This document shows, in pieces, positions 44,900-54,715 of a stretch of 64,000 nt of DNA. The DNA is from Allomyces arbusculus. Its lineage: Eukaryota; Blastocladiomycota; Blastocladiomycetes; Blastocladiales; Blastocladiaceae. The position numbers and the translations under genes were made by a program. The notes under the pieces were generated by a model. That model saw only the letters and a list, made by a program, of their open reading frames with translations. It searched no databases and was not told the DNA's origin. The number at the start of each line of letters is the position of its first letter. The first letter of the stretch is position 1. The DNA lies in contig JADHYV010000015.1 in the NCBI GenBank assembly GCA_027604705.1, forward strand, positions 124,001 through 188,000, written 5' to 3'.

Positions 44900-45397
44900 G
44901 GTGGATGCGTGCGTGCGGGGGTGCAGGTGCGGATCAGAGCCGCGCGAGGTTTAAGTGGCGCACGCGATGCGGGGGGTCGCGTGTCGTCGTCGGTTTCGAT
45001 TGACGCAGTCCGTCGCGGTGATCGCGATGTGGTTGACGCAGTCGTGGTAGTGTGCGCCGCCGATGGGTCCCAGAGGACGCGCGTGTTTGCTCGGGAGGCG
45101 TGGGCGCACGTGTGCCGTCGCGCGGGGCTGTCCACCGCGCTCACGCTGCATCGCCAGGACCAGATGATGGTGACGACCGCGACTGCGCGACGACGCTGCC
45201 CTCGATTGACCGACTTGATTGCCCCGCGACCTGCCGCATACTGTTCTGCTCGCGGCCTGGTCGCGCTCTGCCCGGCTGCACCGACGCTCAACGGCCCGCT
45301 TTGTTCAACCAACCCATACAAGCGCAGCATCAACTCGCCAGCCAAATCGCGCAAGTCGCCCTCGCACCGACCCCATTGCACTCTCTCCCAAGCTCAA
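44900..45397. promoter_or_regulatory. Divergent upstream region eIF5B / SH3 membrane protein
   Basis: 498 bases between two opposed start codons, very GC-rich, with no TATA box seen. A shared bidirectional promoter is inferred from layout. Confidence 0.4.
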
Positions 45398-47852
45398 ATG
45401 GCTGCGAGCACGGCTGCTCGTCCCGACCAATCACGCAGACCGTCACGCCGCACCTGGTCGAGGTCACGCCGCCCGCGCACGACTCTACTGGTAACAGCCG
45501 CGATGCTGGTCGCAGTGATCTTCGTGTGGCTCGCGCTCTCGGCCCCGCATGCTGCCAACGCACAGCAGGCCCCCGACGCCATTCTTGTCCCGGCGACCAT
45601 GTCGGGTCTGAGCCCCGACGACTGTTTCCCGATCCCCGCCACGTCCAAGGCGTGCCCGAGTATCTAGCATCACCAGAGTCCTGCCCAGACCAAGTCTCTG
45701 ACCGAAAGTTCGCGCACTAGATTTCCGCGGCGCCCTTGTCCACCCGAACCTGGCCGCGTTCCTCGCCTCAGCCGTCTTCCAGACCCGAATCGACGCGACC
45801 GCCGCGTTCACACCCGGTACCGTGCCCTACGCGCTCGAGTTGCCGGCACCAAGCGCTGTTGTTGGTGCGCGTAACGGCATCGGGTTCGACCAGGCCTTCG
45901 TACGGTCGAGTATCCCTCTGGACCGCACACGCGGGACTGCGCGCTCACGTCCTGTTCTTTCCAGAACATCTCGGTCATCGCCAACGCGCCAGCCATTTGG
46001 CAATCCCTTCTCGGATGCGCGTTGCAATGGCCTGCCGCGCTCGCCCCGCCCAGTACCACCACCGCGCCTCCACCCGCCGCCCCAACCGGGCCGGCGATCG
46101 GCGACGCCTGGTCAATGACCGCACCCACCCCCGCATCCACGCTCGCGCAACGCGACGCGCCCGACCTATCCCTCACCGTCGGCACCCCGTCCCCCGTCTA
46201 CCACACGACCGTCATGTGCGCTCTGCTCGTGCAATACTGGCGCCCGCTGTGCGGTCCGTCCAATCCGGCCCCACCGCAACTCTGCCCCGCGACGTCGCGC
46301 GCCTACGCCGCATCCCTGTCCGCCGTTGCGCCACCACCAGCTTGCGTGGTCACCGGCCTCGCGGCGCTCATGAACAGCACCGCGCCCGGGACCGCAATCG
46401 CGCCAAAAACCCCGCTCACGGCGAATTACAACGACGGGCTCGCCAAGGTGTTTGCGTGGCTCGCGACCGTCACCGCGCCGTCGGGCGCACCGTGTCTCGC
46501 GGGAGAGACGGCCGAACCGATGTGCGGCTTACCGCGGACTGCGGCGTGCGCCCTGGGATGCGCGAGTTCCGCATGTTCGGCCGGCGGGTCCGTGGGTGGT
46601 GGCGGATCGGCGGCACCTAAAGCCGGAACGGACGCGCCGGGGACGTCGTCGGCGGCGGCAGGGTCGAGCGGGACGGTGGTGGCTGCGAGCCTGGGTGGTG
46701 TGGCCGTTCTTTTGGCCGCAGTTATTGGAACATTCTTCCTGGTTCGCCGCCGCCGGCAGCGGGGTGGTAGTGAGGGCAAGCGCACGTCCGCGGCGCCGTT
46801 CGACGAGGTGGAAATCGGATCGGCGAGTTTGGCGCGGCGCGCGACAAAAGCGAGCCACGTGCACGTTGTGCTGCATGCGCCGACGGCATCGACCGCGCCG
46901 TTTGTCGAACTTGATCACACCGACTCAGTGGCCCCACCGCGAGCTTCGGCGCGCACGACCGCGTCGGAACCTGACGCGTCCGCTGCAACCGATACCGACT
47001 CGAGCGCGGCGGTCCGTGCGGCGATGACGCACGCCGCCGACCATCTGGCACGGCCGCGTGTATGGCCGACCGCGCCGCGGCCCGCGGCGATTGAGGAGGG
47101 GGAGGAAGAGGTGCCGCCACCGATTGCGCGCACGCTTCCACGCGAGGAGGTGCCGGAAACGGCGGCGCTCGAAACAACTGCACCAGCGGAGATTCCGGTC
47201 AAGTTTCGAGCGTACGTGGGCGTGCCATTGGTCGCGGACGCGAGCTTCATGTCCCGGTTGCCAGACGAGATTGATGTGATGTGTGGCGATACGGTCGTGT
47301 TGGATTGGGCTTGGGAGGATGCGTGGGCGCAGGTACGTACACTGTGGTGTCTCAATCCACGCACGAGCTGGCGCGCTGATCATTGGGATTTGATAGGGCA
47401 CCAACTTGACGACGGGCCACGACGGCACCTTCCCGCTCGCCGTGATTTCGACCATCGCCGGCGCCGGCGGGACCGTCACCGAACAACCCATCACGCCCAC
47501 CCCTGCATCTCCATTTCCATTGACTGACGATCGCGCCGCATCACCGTCCTCGTCCGCGACTCCACGCCCGCCGCCACGCCCGCCGCGTGAACCCTCGTCC
47601 ATGTCCGGATTCACTGGCACTCCGTCGCGCACGTCCTCGCCCGCGCTCGATCGTGTCGTATCGGTGTGCACGCGGCGCACGGCATCGTTGCGGTCTGTCG
47701 CGGGCCGGTGTGGGACGAGTGCGGCCGCGTCGCCAACGACGGCGAGGACGGCGGGGACGGCGTGGCGGCATACGGGGGCGTCGGGGGCGAGCACACTCGA
47801 GGATGAGGTGGGAGCGGGGAGGGAGGCCGAGGAGGACGAAGAGGATGACTGA
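45398..47852 (+). CDS. Type I membrane protein with cytoplasmic SH3 domain
   Basis: Exons 45398-45659, 45721-45899, 45965-47332 and 47397-47852 (approximate to one or two bases) give about 754 residues. An N-terminal signal segment (LLVTAAMLVAVIFVWLAL) ends near APHAANA. The ectodomain (about 60-410) has spaced cysteines (DDCFPI, KACP, LLGCALQW, CALLVQYWRPLCG, LGCASSACSAGG) and a Ser/Thr/Ala-rich stalk. A membrane segment follows (VVAASLGGVAVLLAAVIGTFFL) with a basic RRRRQ flank. The cytoplasmic tail holds an SH3 domain at about 570-640: KFRAYVGVPLVAD, then DEIDVMCGDTVVLDWAWED, AWAQGTNLTTGHDGTFPLAVI, the Trp and Pro positions matching the ligand groove. A Ser/Thr/Ala tail ends in EEDEEDD. Signal-ectodomain-TM-SH3 proteins occur in zoosporic fungi; a sensor or polarity role like yeast Sho1/Fus1 is inference. 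Confidence 0.8.
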
Positions 47853-48065
47853 GATGGGGTCGGGCAGGAATGGACCAGACTCGTGAGGGGGAAGGGACTG
47901 ACATTCAATGAATGAATAATGCATGGCGTGCTGTTTCTTGTCATTTGTCTGTCGATTGCAGCCAAATCAGCACGCACCTCTCGAGCTTGAAACGGCACAT
48001 CGTCTTGCATTTAAGTCCGAAATTCGTGACATGGGACAATCCGCGCCAAGGACGCGTCAACAGGA

Positions 48066-48405
48066 TCATTCCATTCCAGTGCGAAAAGCAAAAGCGGCGC
48101 ACAGCCTCCGTCGCTACGACAGACATGCGATTTTGACCCTTTGTTCTTTCGGGGGCGGGGCCCCCCCCCCCCCCCCCCCCCCTCGGACAGAGATGAGGGG
48201 TGTGGGGTGGGGCGCGGCGGGGCCGAGTGACACGGTGAGGCGACGAGGCCGGGCGCCCCCCCCCCGCCCCCGCNNNNNNNNNNTCCACCCCAACATTCCA
48301 TTCCTGTGCGTCACGCAAACACGGGCCCCCCCCACCGGCCCTACGAACGACACGCGTTTTTGCCCCTCCGTTTTTCCCCCCCCCCCCCCCCCCCACTGTC
48401 CCATA
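48066..48405. repeat. Diverged direct repeat and poly-C tracts around the assembly gap
   Basis: Two segments, about 48070-48180 and about 48294-48392, share the series CATTCCATTCC, then GTGCG, a CGCAAACAC/AGCAAAAGC-like patch, CTACGA, CGACA, GCGTTTTT/GCGATTTT and a final C-rich run of 15 or more. They are diverged direct repeats. Each ends in a homopolymer C tract (about 48164-48182 and 48378-48394). Confidence 0.6.
48274..48283. other. Assembly gap (10 N)
   Basis: Ten N bases between C-rich runs. The gap size is probably nominal. Homopolymer C tracts on both sides and the flanking repeats explain why the assembler failed here. Confidence 0.98.
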
Positions 48406-48439
48406 AATGAGTTTGAAGTCGTTCGTTCCTGCTCGAGCC

Positions 48440-48900
48440 CATCTCATTAGTCATCCTCTTCCTCCTCGTCCTCCCTCCCCCCCACCCACCTCATCCTTGA
48501 GCGTTCTCGCCCCCAACGCCGCCGTGTGCCGCCATCCACCGCCCGCACCGCCGGCTGTCCTTGCCGCCATCGGCGACGCCGCTGCACTCGTTCCGCGTTG
48601 GCCTGCGACCGATCGCAGCGATGCCGTGCGCCGCGCGCACACCAAGACCACGCAGTCGAACGCAGGGACGAAGCGCCGGTGAATCCGAACATGGACGAGG
48701 GTTTACGCAGCTGGCGTGGCGGGTGGGCGCTGTCACCAAATTTGAGGATGGTGATGCGGCCCGCTCATCGCGTGGGGAAGGATATGCAGGAGTGAGCTCC
48801 GCTGGTCACTCAGTGATTGCCACACGGCCGGGAATTGTTGAAAACATGGCAGGCGAGGACCTGCTGTTGTGACTTGTGGTGGTGAGGGCAAATAAAGCGG
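48440..48900 (-). pseudogene. Inverted, decayed copy of the last exon of the SH3 membrane protein gene
   Basis: Read on the minus strand, this DNA parallels the plus-strand exon at 47397-47852. Shared stretches include CCTCGTCCATGT(C/T)CGGATTCAC, CGGCATCG(C/T)TGCG and a matching peptide run CTRRTASLRSVAGRCGTSAA versus CARRTASLRSVAGQRGTSAA, continuing to an acidic end (EDEEEEDD). Similarity fades toward 48900, and no SH3 core or membrane segment of the copy was found. The copy has small indels and no intact upstream exons, so it is a relic. The two copies point at each other with the gap between them. Confidence 0.7.
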
Positions 48901-49327
48901 CCCCTCGCGGACACGTGTCGGTCTGATCAACACCAATCTATGATCACGACTGCAGTTTTTGGCCCGGCACTGGCTAACAACGCCGACGCCAGCAATTATC
49001 CGTGTACAGATGCTTGATCTGTTGTCGCTTGACTGACTGACTGCTCACCCATCGCGGTGCGGGGTCTCACCCGTCCCAGTCGCGCGCATGCACAGTTCGT
49101 CAATCCAGTACGCCGTGCCTCTGTTCTCGTTCTCATGGTCGAATTTCCCCTGCGCAAGCGGCCGCGAAGCGGCCATGCGGCGAGCAGCCAAAGCCATGCA
49201 AGGAAGACCAGTGACGTGGCGGGTGCGTGGAGTCGCGCAGATGCTCATCTTCAGGCATGTTCCTCTCCCTCCAGTCGTGCTAACCCTCCCGCTCCAACGA
49301 GCTGCAACCACGTCTCCAGTACCGTCG
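48901..49327. promoter_or_regulatory. Upstream region of oxygenase 3
   Basis: No gene was seen. A CCTCTCCCTCCAG pyrimidine tract lies about 65 bases before the oxygenase 3 start, similar in position to the CT tracts of the two paralogues, but there is no TTGG palindrome here. Confidence 0.4.
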
Positions 49328-50691
49328 ATGACCACCACCAAGGCGCCCGCCGCCAAGATGCCTGCCCCCGCTCAGGCCACGACTGGCGCCAAGGACGACC
49401 TTGCCAAGGACGACCTCGCCAAGGTGCCCGAGTACACGACCATCCCGGTCCTCGACGTTGGGATCGCACTCGAAGCGCCCGCTTCGGCCTTTACGGAGCA
49501 CGGCCCGCGTGGCGACGCGTTGCGCGCGCTGGCCCTGCAAATGCGCGCCGCGTGCACGCAGTGCGGCTTCTTTTTGATCAAGAACCACGGCGTGCCCGAC
49601 GCGCAGATCATGGACATGGTCGCGCAGTGCCAGCGCCTGTTTGCGCTGCCAAAAGAAGCCAAGGAAGCGTTCCGCGTCGGACACAATCTCGGGTACTTTG
49701 CGATTGGCGAGGTACGTTGCGCTGCAGTGTCGACAGATCGAAATATTCGAGCCCGAGTTCTAACCAGATTTGATCGCGCTGAGTGCAGGAAAACCTGAAC
49801 CCGGCGGTGCAGGTGCACGACGGCGACTTCAAGGAGGGCATGGACCTTATCTCGGACCTCCTCGACCAGCGTCCGGGTGAGGTGGCCACATCCTCCTGCC
49901 CGACCGACGCGCAAGTGCCCGGGTTCCGTGCGGCATGCAGCGCGTATTTTGACGTGATGACCAAGCTGGGCCGTGCCGTGATGCGTGTGCTGGCTGTGGC
50001 CATGGGCCAGGTACATTTGCCTCGATGATTGTTCCGAAGCGCAGGCAGTTCGTCATGTCGCTCAAATATCGAATTCCACCAAACAGCCCGCCACCTTCTT
50101 CGATCGTGCCTTGGCGCAGCCCAGAGCCCAACTCCGTCTTTTGCGCTACCCCGCGTCACCGCCCGGTATGACCGAGGCGCGGCTCTCATGTGGCGCGCAC
50201 ACGACTACGGCGGGATCACGATGCTTGCCGTCGACTCGCCGGGATTGCAAGTGCTCGTACCCAACCGCACGGCCTCCACCTCCACCGGGAACCCGGACGT
50301 GGTCGCGCACCCGACCTCACGCGCCCACGCGTCCATCCACGGCGGGACCTGGATGCGTGTCCCCGTGGTCCCGGGCACGTTGGTCGTGAACCTGGCCGAC
50401 ATGATTGCGCGGTACACGAACCGGAACTTCCACTCGACGCTGCACCGCGTCGTGCATGCGGGTGTAGACCAAGACCGGTTCAGCATTCCGTTCTTTTTCG
50501 ACATGGATGCGGAAACGGTCGTGCAGGTGTTGCCACAGTTTATGCCCGGCGGGGAGCTCGCGAGCGAGGAGATCACGGAAATTTATTTCCCGGAGCCGGT
50601 CACCTTTGGGGAGCATCTGATGCGGCAGGTGGAGAGCACGTTTGGCGCGGCGGGGAAGAAGGAGGAGGATATGGCGGTTCCAGCGTCGTGA
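49328..50691 (+). pseudogene. 2OG-Fe(II) oxygenase 3, frameshifted in the HxD motif
   Basis: Exons 49328-49711, 49789-50010 and 50087-50691 follow the plan of the two paralogues. The first two exons are sound: IPVLDVGIALEAPASAFTEH, CTQCGFFLIKNHGV, RLFALPKEAKE, and NLNPAVQVHDGDFKEGMDL. In exon 3 the frame breaks within the first iron motif: the paralogues read CACACGGACTACGGCGGG (HTDYGG), but here one G is missing at about 50202, giving CACACGACTACGGCGGG. In the next frame the rest is complete, with ITMLAVDSPGLQVLVPN, WMRVPVVPGTLVVNLADM, NRNFHSTLHRVV and DRFSIPFFF. Everything else is conserved, so this is either a very young pseudogene or a single-base assembly error; the nearby gap makes the second real. 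If intact it would be about 403 residues. Confidence 0.85.
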
Positions 50692-51181
50692 AGGGGAACC
50701 AGTTTGCGAGAAGCTTGTCGCAAGGTCAACAGCAGGCCGAGCGGCCTGGGGTGCGGGAGGAGTGCCTTGTCGGTCGGATAACCGCTCATGTTTTGATACT
50801 ACAATCGTTTTTGTTGGTCGCAAAGTCGATGTCTGGATTGCTGTCCGCGAGGGGTTGCTCAACCCGTTTTCTTCTCGAGGTTGGTCGTAGATGGAAGTGA
50901 ATTAGCGACCTCTCACGACCACGTGGCGATCAGCACAGCTTGCAACCGGCTTGCAACAGCGAACCTCGCCAATGGTGTCCAAGTCGTCGCCGTAGTCGAC
51001 TTCGTCATTGCGCACCAATTCGATTAACACATCGGGAACCAACTTGCCGCATCGTGAGGGTCGCGCCCCACCGCGCCGAGTTCCAGCCGCTGCGGTCGCT
51101 CAAACCATCAAGTTAGCGCACTGGACGGACTCTGCTTGACCTGAACGGCACCAAGCTTGACCAATCTGCGACGCTGCAGCC
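50692..51181. other. Spacer upstream of the CatSper-like gene
   Basis: No gene was recognised. Because the CatSper-like protein lacks a signal peptide at its first visible Met, one or more of its 5' exons may lie here, but none could be identified. Confidence 0.4.
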
Positions 51182-54100
51182 ATGGCCTTTTCCTCCAACG
51201 CCACGTCGAATGACGCTGCCGCGTGCTACGCGTGGCACTTCATCACGGCCGGCACGGCGACCGACGACACGGCGGCTTTCACGCTCGCGACCACCAACAG
51301 TCGCCATAATGTGCTCCCACCGCTTGCAAGTACCGTGACGGGCCGGCTCTGGGCACGCGTAATCGCACCGGGCGTTGCTAGCGCTGCTGAGGTTGCTGGA
51401 ACGGCCGTGACCCCAAGTACGGTGCGTGAGATTTGAGCTGTGGTCGTCTGTGCTTGACTTGGGCTGATCTTCCTTCCTGGGCCTTTGAATCTTCAGTCGT
51501 CGGTCCAGGTCACGCAAATGTTCATGCAGCTTGGCGACGTGCCGCAAGTATCGGTCGTGTCTGCCAGCGCGCCCGTCGGCGTCGCGGGACTCGTCTACAA
51601 TGCCACTGGCCAGTGCGTGTTCGGTTCCTCGTTCCTGCTCGTAACCACCTCGGCTAACCTCTCCACCCGCCCTCTCTGCAGATACTGGGCCGTCACGCTC
51701 AACACGACGCAACCAGGAGCCGCCTGGCTTTCTGTGTCCGCGTCGACCGTCTCCGCCATGGGCTGCGGCGTGTCCCCCGCTTCGTTCCCGCTTTCCGTCT
51801 CGTCGGGCCACCCCGTGAATTCGACCGACCCCGTCGCCGCCGTCGCCAACGCCCTCCCGACCGCCCTGACCCTTCGTGGTCCGACCTCCGGCGCCGCCAC
51901 CTCCCTCGCGTCGCTCGGCGGCCCTAACGCGTTCACGCCAGCCCAGGGCTTCCCACACGATCCGTGCGCGCGCAACATGATCCTCGCGCGCACCGGCGCC
52001 CGTGCGCTCCTCTTCTCGGATACGGCATTCACCACACCCGCATCGCTCATCACGTCCCCCGCGCCCGCATCCGTCACGAGCGCAGCAATCACCCAGACCG
52101 GCCCGTTCTTTGTGACCACCTCCGGGTCGCTGGTCATGCCGAACGGCACGGCCATCGCCGTCCCCTCCTCGACCGCCGGCCAATCTCTAGCGTTGGCTAC
52201 GGTTCGCGCCGCCGCGTCGCGGTGCGACTGGTGGGCCGGGTACGGCCCCACACGAATCAGTACCGCAGCGGTTGCATGGACCGCGTCCAATGCGCCCGTT
52301 GGGACGGACACGATCGTCGTGGCAATCCCTAATCGCGCACCCGTTTCGGCCCCTGCACGAATCGCGGTCGCACGTACGGCCCCGCCGCCCCCAAGGGATG
52401 CGTGGACCGGATGGTCTACGCGTGCGGGGTACCTAGACGTCGGTGCGCTCGTGCTCCCGGACATCGCGCGGATCCACGATGTCGATGTGGACCACTGGGC
52501 GGGGGTCGTGGTCGTGCTCGCACGGAATACCGCCGGAGACGATCTGGTCGTTGCGGTCGATCCGCGAGCGCTCGTTGCGGGCCGAGCAGTGACAGCGACA
52601 GGGGCCGAAGTGCGCGCGGTCCTGACGCGCACGGGCGCGGCGACGAGTCCGCAGCTCGACGGTGGGTTCAAGGGGGCCTCGCCGCGCATCGTCGTGGGCG
52701 AGTCGTACGCGAACGACTTGTTCCTGTTTGGCGACACGCTGCTCTACTCGGCCGACGGCGCGCGGACTCTGTTCGAGATTCAGTTGACCACGCGGAATCC
52801 GGCACTCGCGTACGCTGGGCTTGATGCGGGCGAGTATATTGTCCAGGTGGCCACGGCTCCGGCACCAGCGAGTGTGGCCGGTGCGGCGCGGGGCGGGACG
52901 CCGCCGACGAATGCGCCGCAGGGACAGTATGCGGTCCTGACGTCGATGAATCGCGTGTTTGTTGGGATGGCTGGGCTGAGAGAGGCGGTGGAGGTCAAGG
53001 TGGCTCTCACGGGACCCGCGGGGAGTTACCTGTTGCGGTACCATGTGGACGGGTCGCTGATCGCGTTCGCGACGACGTCGGGGATGCCGTTTGTGAGCGC
53101 AACGACGATCAGCGTGAATGCTGACATGAGGTATGCGTTCTTCCCTTTTGGTTTTGATTTCTGGTGCTGCGGAGAACTGACGATCTGGTTTGCTTCCTAG
53201 CGTACCCGACTGGAATGTGCCGGCAATTGTGTGCCCGTACACGGCGTTCACGACGGCGCCGAGCGCCGAGTATTACCTCGACACGAGTACGCCGCTCCCT
53301 CCTCGTCTTCCACCCCGCCATCATCTTCTCTCAACCCTCCCCCCATCTCCAGACAGTTCCCTCGCCCTCTCGGCCACCACCGGCACTTCCGGCACGCAGA
53401 CGCGCATCAAGCCCATGTTGCAACTCACCAACGCGTCGCTCACGATTACCAGCCCCGCATGGTCGGCGACTGCGTTTTCCGCCGACGCCGGGACCACGCA
53501 ATTCACCGCGTCCACCATCCTCTCCCCCAACACTTTCACGCGCGCCGCCTCGGTCGCCGCCATCATCGCGCCACAACGCGTGACCCTCGGGTGCGGCCCG
53601 TCTACTGGCCCTGGCCCTGGCCCACGCGTCGCGTCCGTCGTGCGCGCCGCATGTCCGCCGAATCGGGCTCTCGCGTTTATTCCGAATGCGGTCACGGCGG
53701 CTGCGCAGGCCGTGGCGCCGAAAATCGTCTCGTGCGGTGCCGGCGCGCCGCAGTACACGGTCACGGTGCCCGCGGGCGGGTGGGTCGATTGGGATACGGG
53801 ACGCGTGGGGGCGAGCGCGAAATCGGTGGTGTATGATTGCGCGAGGTTTGGGGGCGCGCCGTGGCCCGCGTACTACGGGTACCTGTATAAGCCGCAGCTC
53901 GCGGTAGTCGAGGACGGGGTCGTGGTGGCGAATGTCACAGCGGACACAGTGCTGTTGGAGGTGCTCGGGAATACGGCGTTCTCTTACAACTCGACGGCCA
54001 AAGACGTGCGTGTTCGGGGGCGGAAATGGTGGCTGGAGATGGCTGGAGACTGATGCGTGGGATGGGGGATATGTGCATGTAGGCCGGGTGCGTTGCGCCG

Positions 54101-54557
54101 CCGCAGTCGGCCGCGAGTATGCTGCGCGACGGCGGGTCGTGGTCGCGCGAGGTTCGTATTCTCCCCATCTCCAACCTTCCCCACCTGATGCTATGGCATT
54201 AACACGCCTCCCATCGCCCAGAACTACGTGCCATGCTACGCAACCCCCGCGCCGGGATGGACCGCGGCGCGCGCCGATGCGACCACCTACGAGATCCTGA
54301 ACGGCACCAACAACAACAAGATTCAGTGGACGACGACCGTCGACAACACCATCTTCCTGTTCCGCGCCGTCGTGCTCGACCCGAAATTCTCATACTGCCA
54401 GCTCTCAGTCGATTTCGCCGTCCAGGTGTACGGCGTCCCGCTCGGGCCGGGCGCACAGGCCGGAATCGTGTTGAGCTTTGTCGCGGTCGTGCTGGGCGTC
54501 CTCGTCGCGAGTTACGCGTGGTACCGCCGCGGCAAGGCCAAGGAGAAGACCGAGTGA
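51182..54557 (+). CDS. CatSper auxiliary subunit (delta/epsilon-like)
   Basis: CatSper auxiliary subunits are single-span proteins whose large ectodomains form a canopy over the sperm flagellar calcium channel. Exons about 51182-51421, 51497-51618, 51682-53130, 53201-53286, 53353-54005, 54083-54151 and 54222-54557 join in phase to about 984 residues, close to the animal lengths. The diagnostic C-terminus reads AGCVAPPQSAASML, GSWSRENYVPCYATP, TYEILNGTNNNKIQW, then FRAVVLDPKFSYCQLSVDFA with VQVYG. It is followed by one membrane segment (GIVLSFVAVVLGVLVASYAW) and a short Lys/Glu tail. The YEI-NG-N-I-W, DP-(Y/F)S-(F/Y)C-L and W-x-ENY elements in this order are family hallmarks. The N-terminal part is beta-rich with few cysteines. 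No signal peptide is visible at the chosen start, so a 5' exon is probably missing. Delta versus epsilon cannot be settled. Confidence 0.72.
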
Positions 54558-54715
54558 TGGGACTGATGGGAGTCGTGGATGCACTGGCTGTGGGGGAAGC
54601 AAATGCACTGGATTGGTTTTCGTGAAGCGGCGGTGGTGCGGCTTTCCTTGCCATGGATGGCATCGAGCATCGAGCTTCATTCCAAAACCGGCATCAAGAT
54701 ACCCCATCTCTCCCA

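Noticed and set aside
51113-52183. 356-codon minus-strand frame
   Set aside because: Antisense to the CatSper-like gene, made of Arg/Gly/Asp-rich sequence typical of shadow frames.
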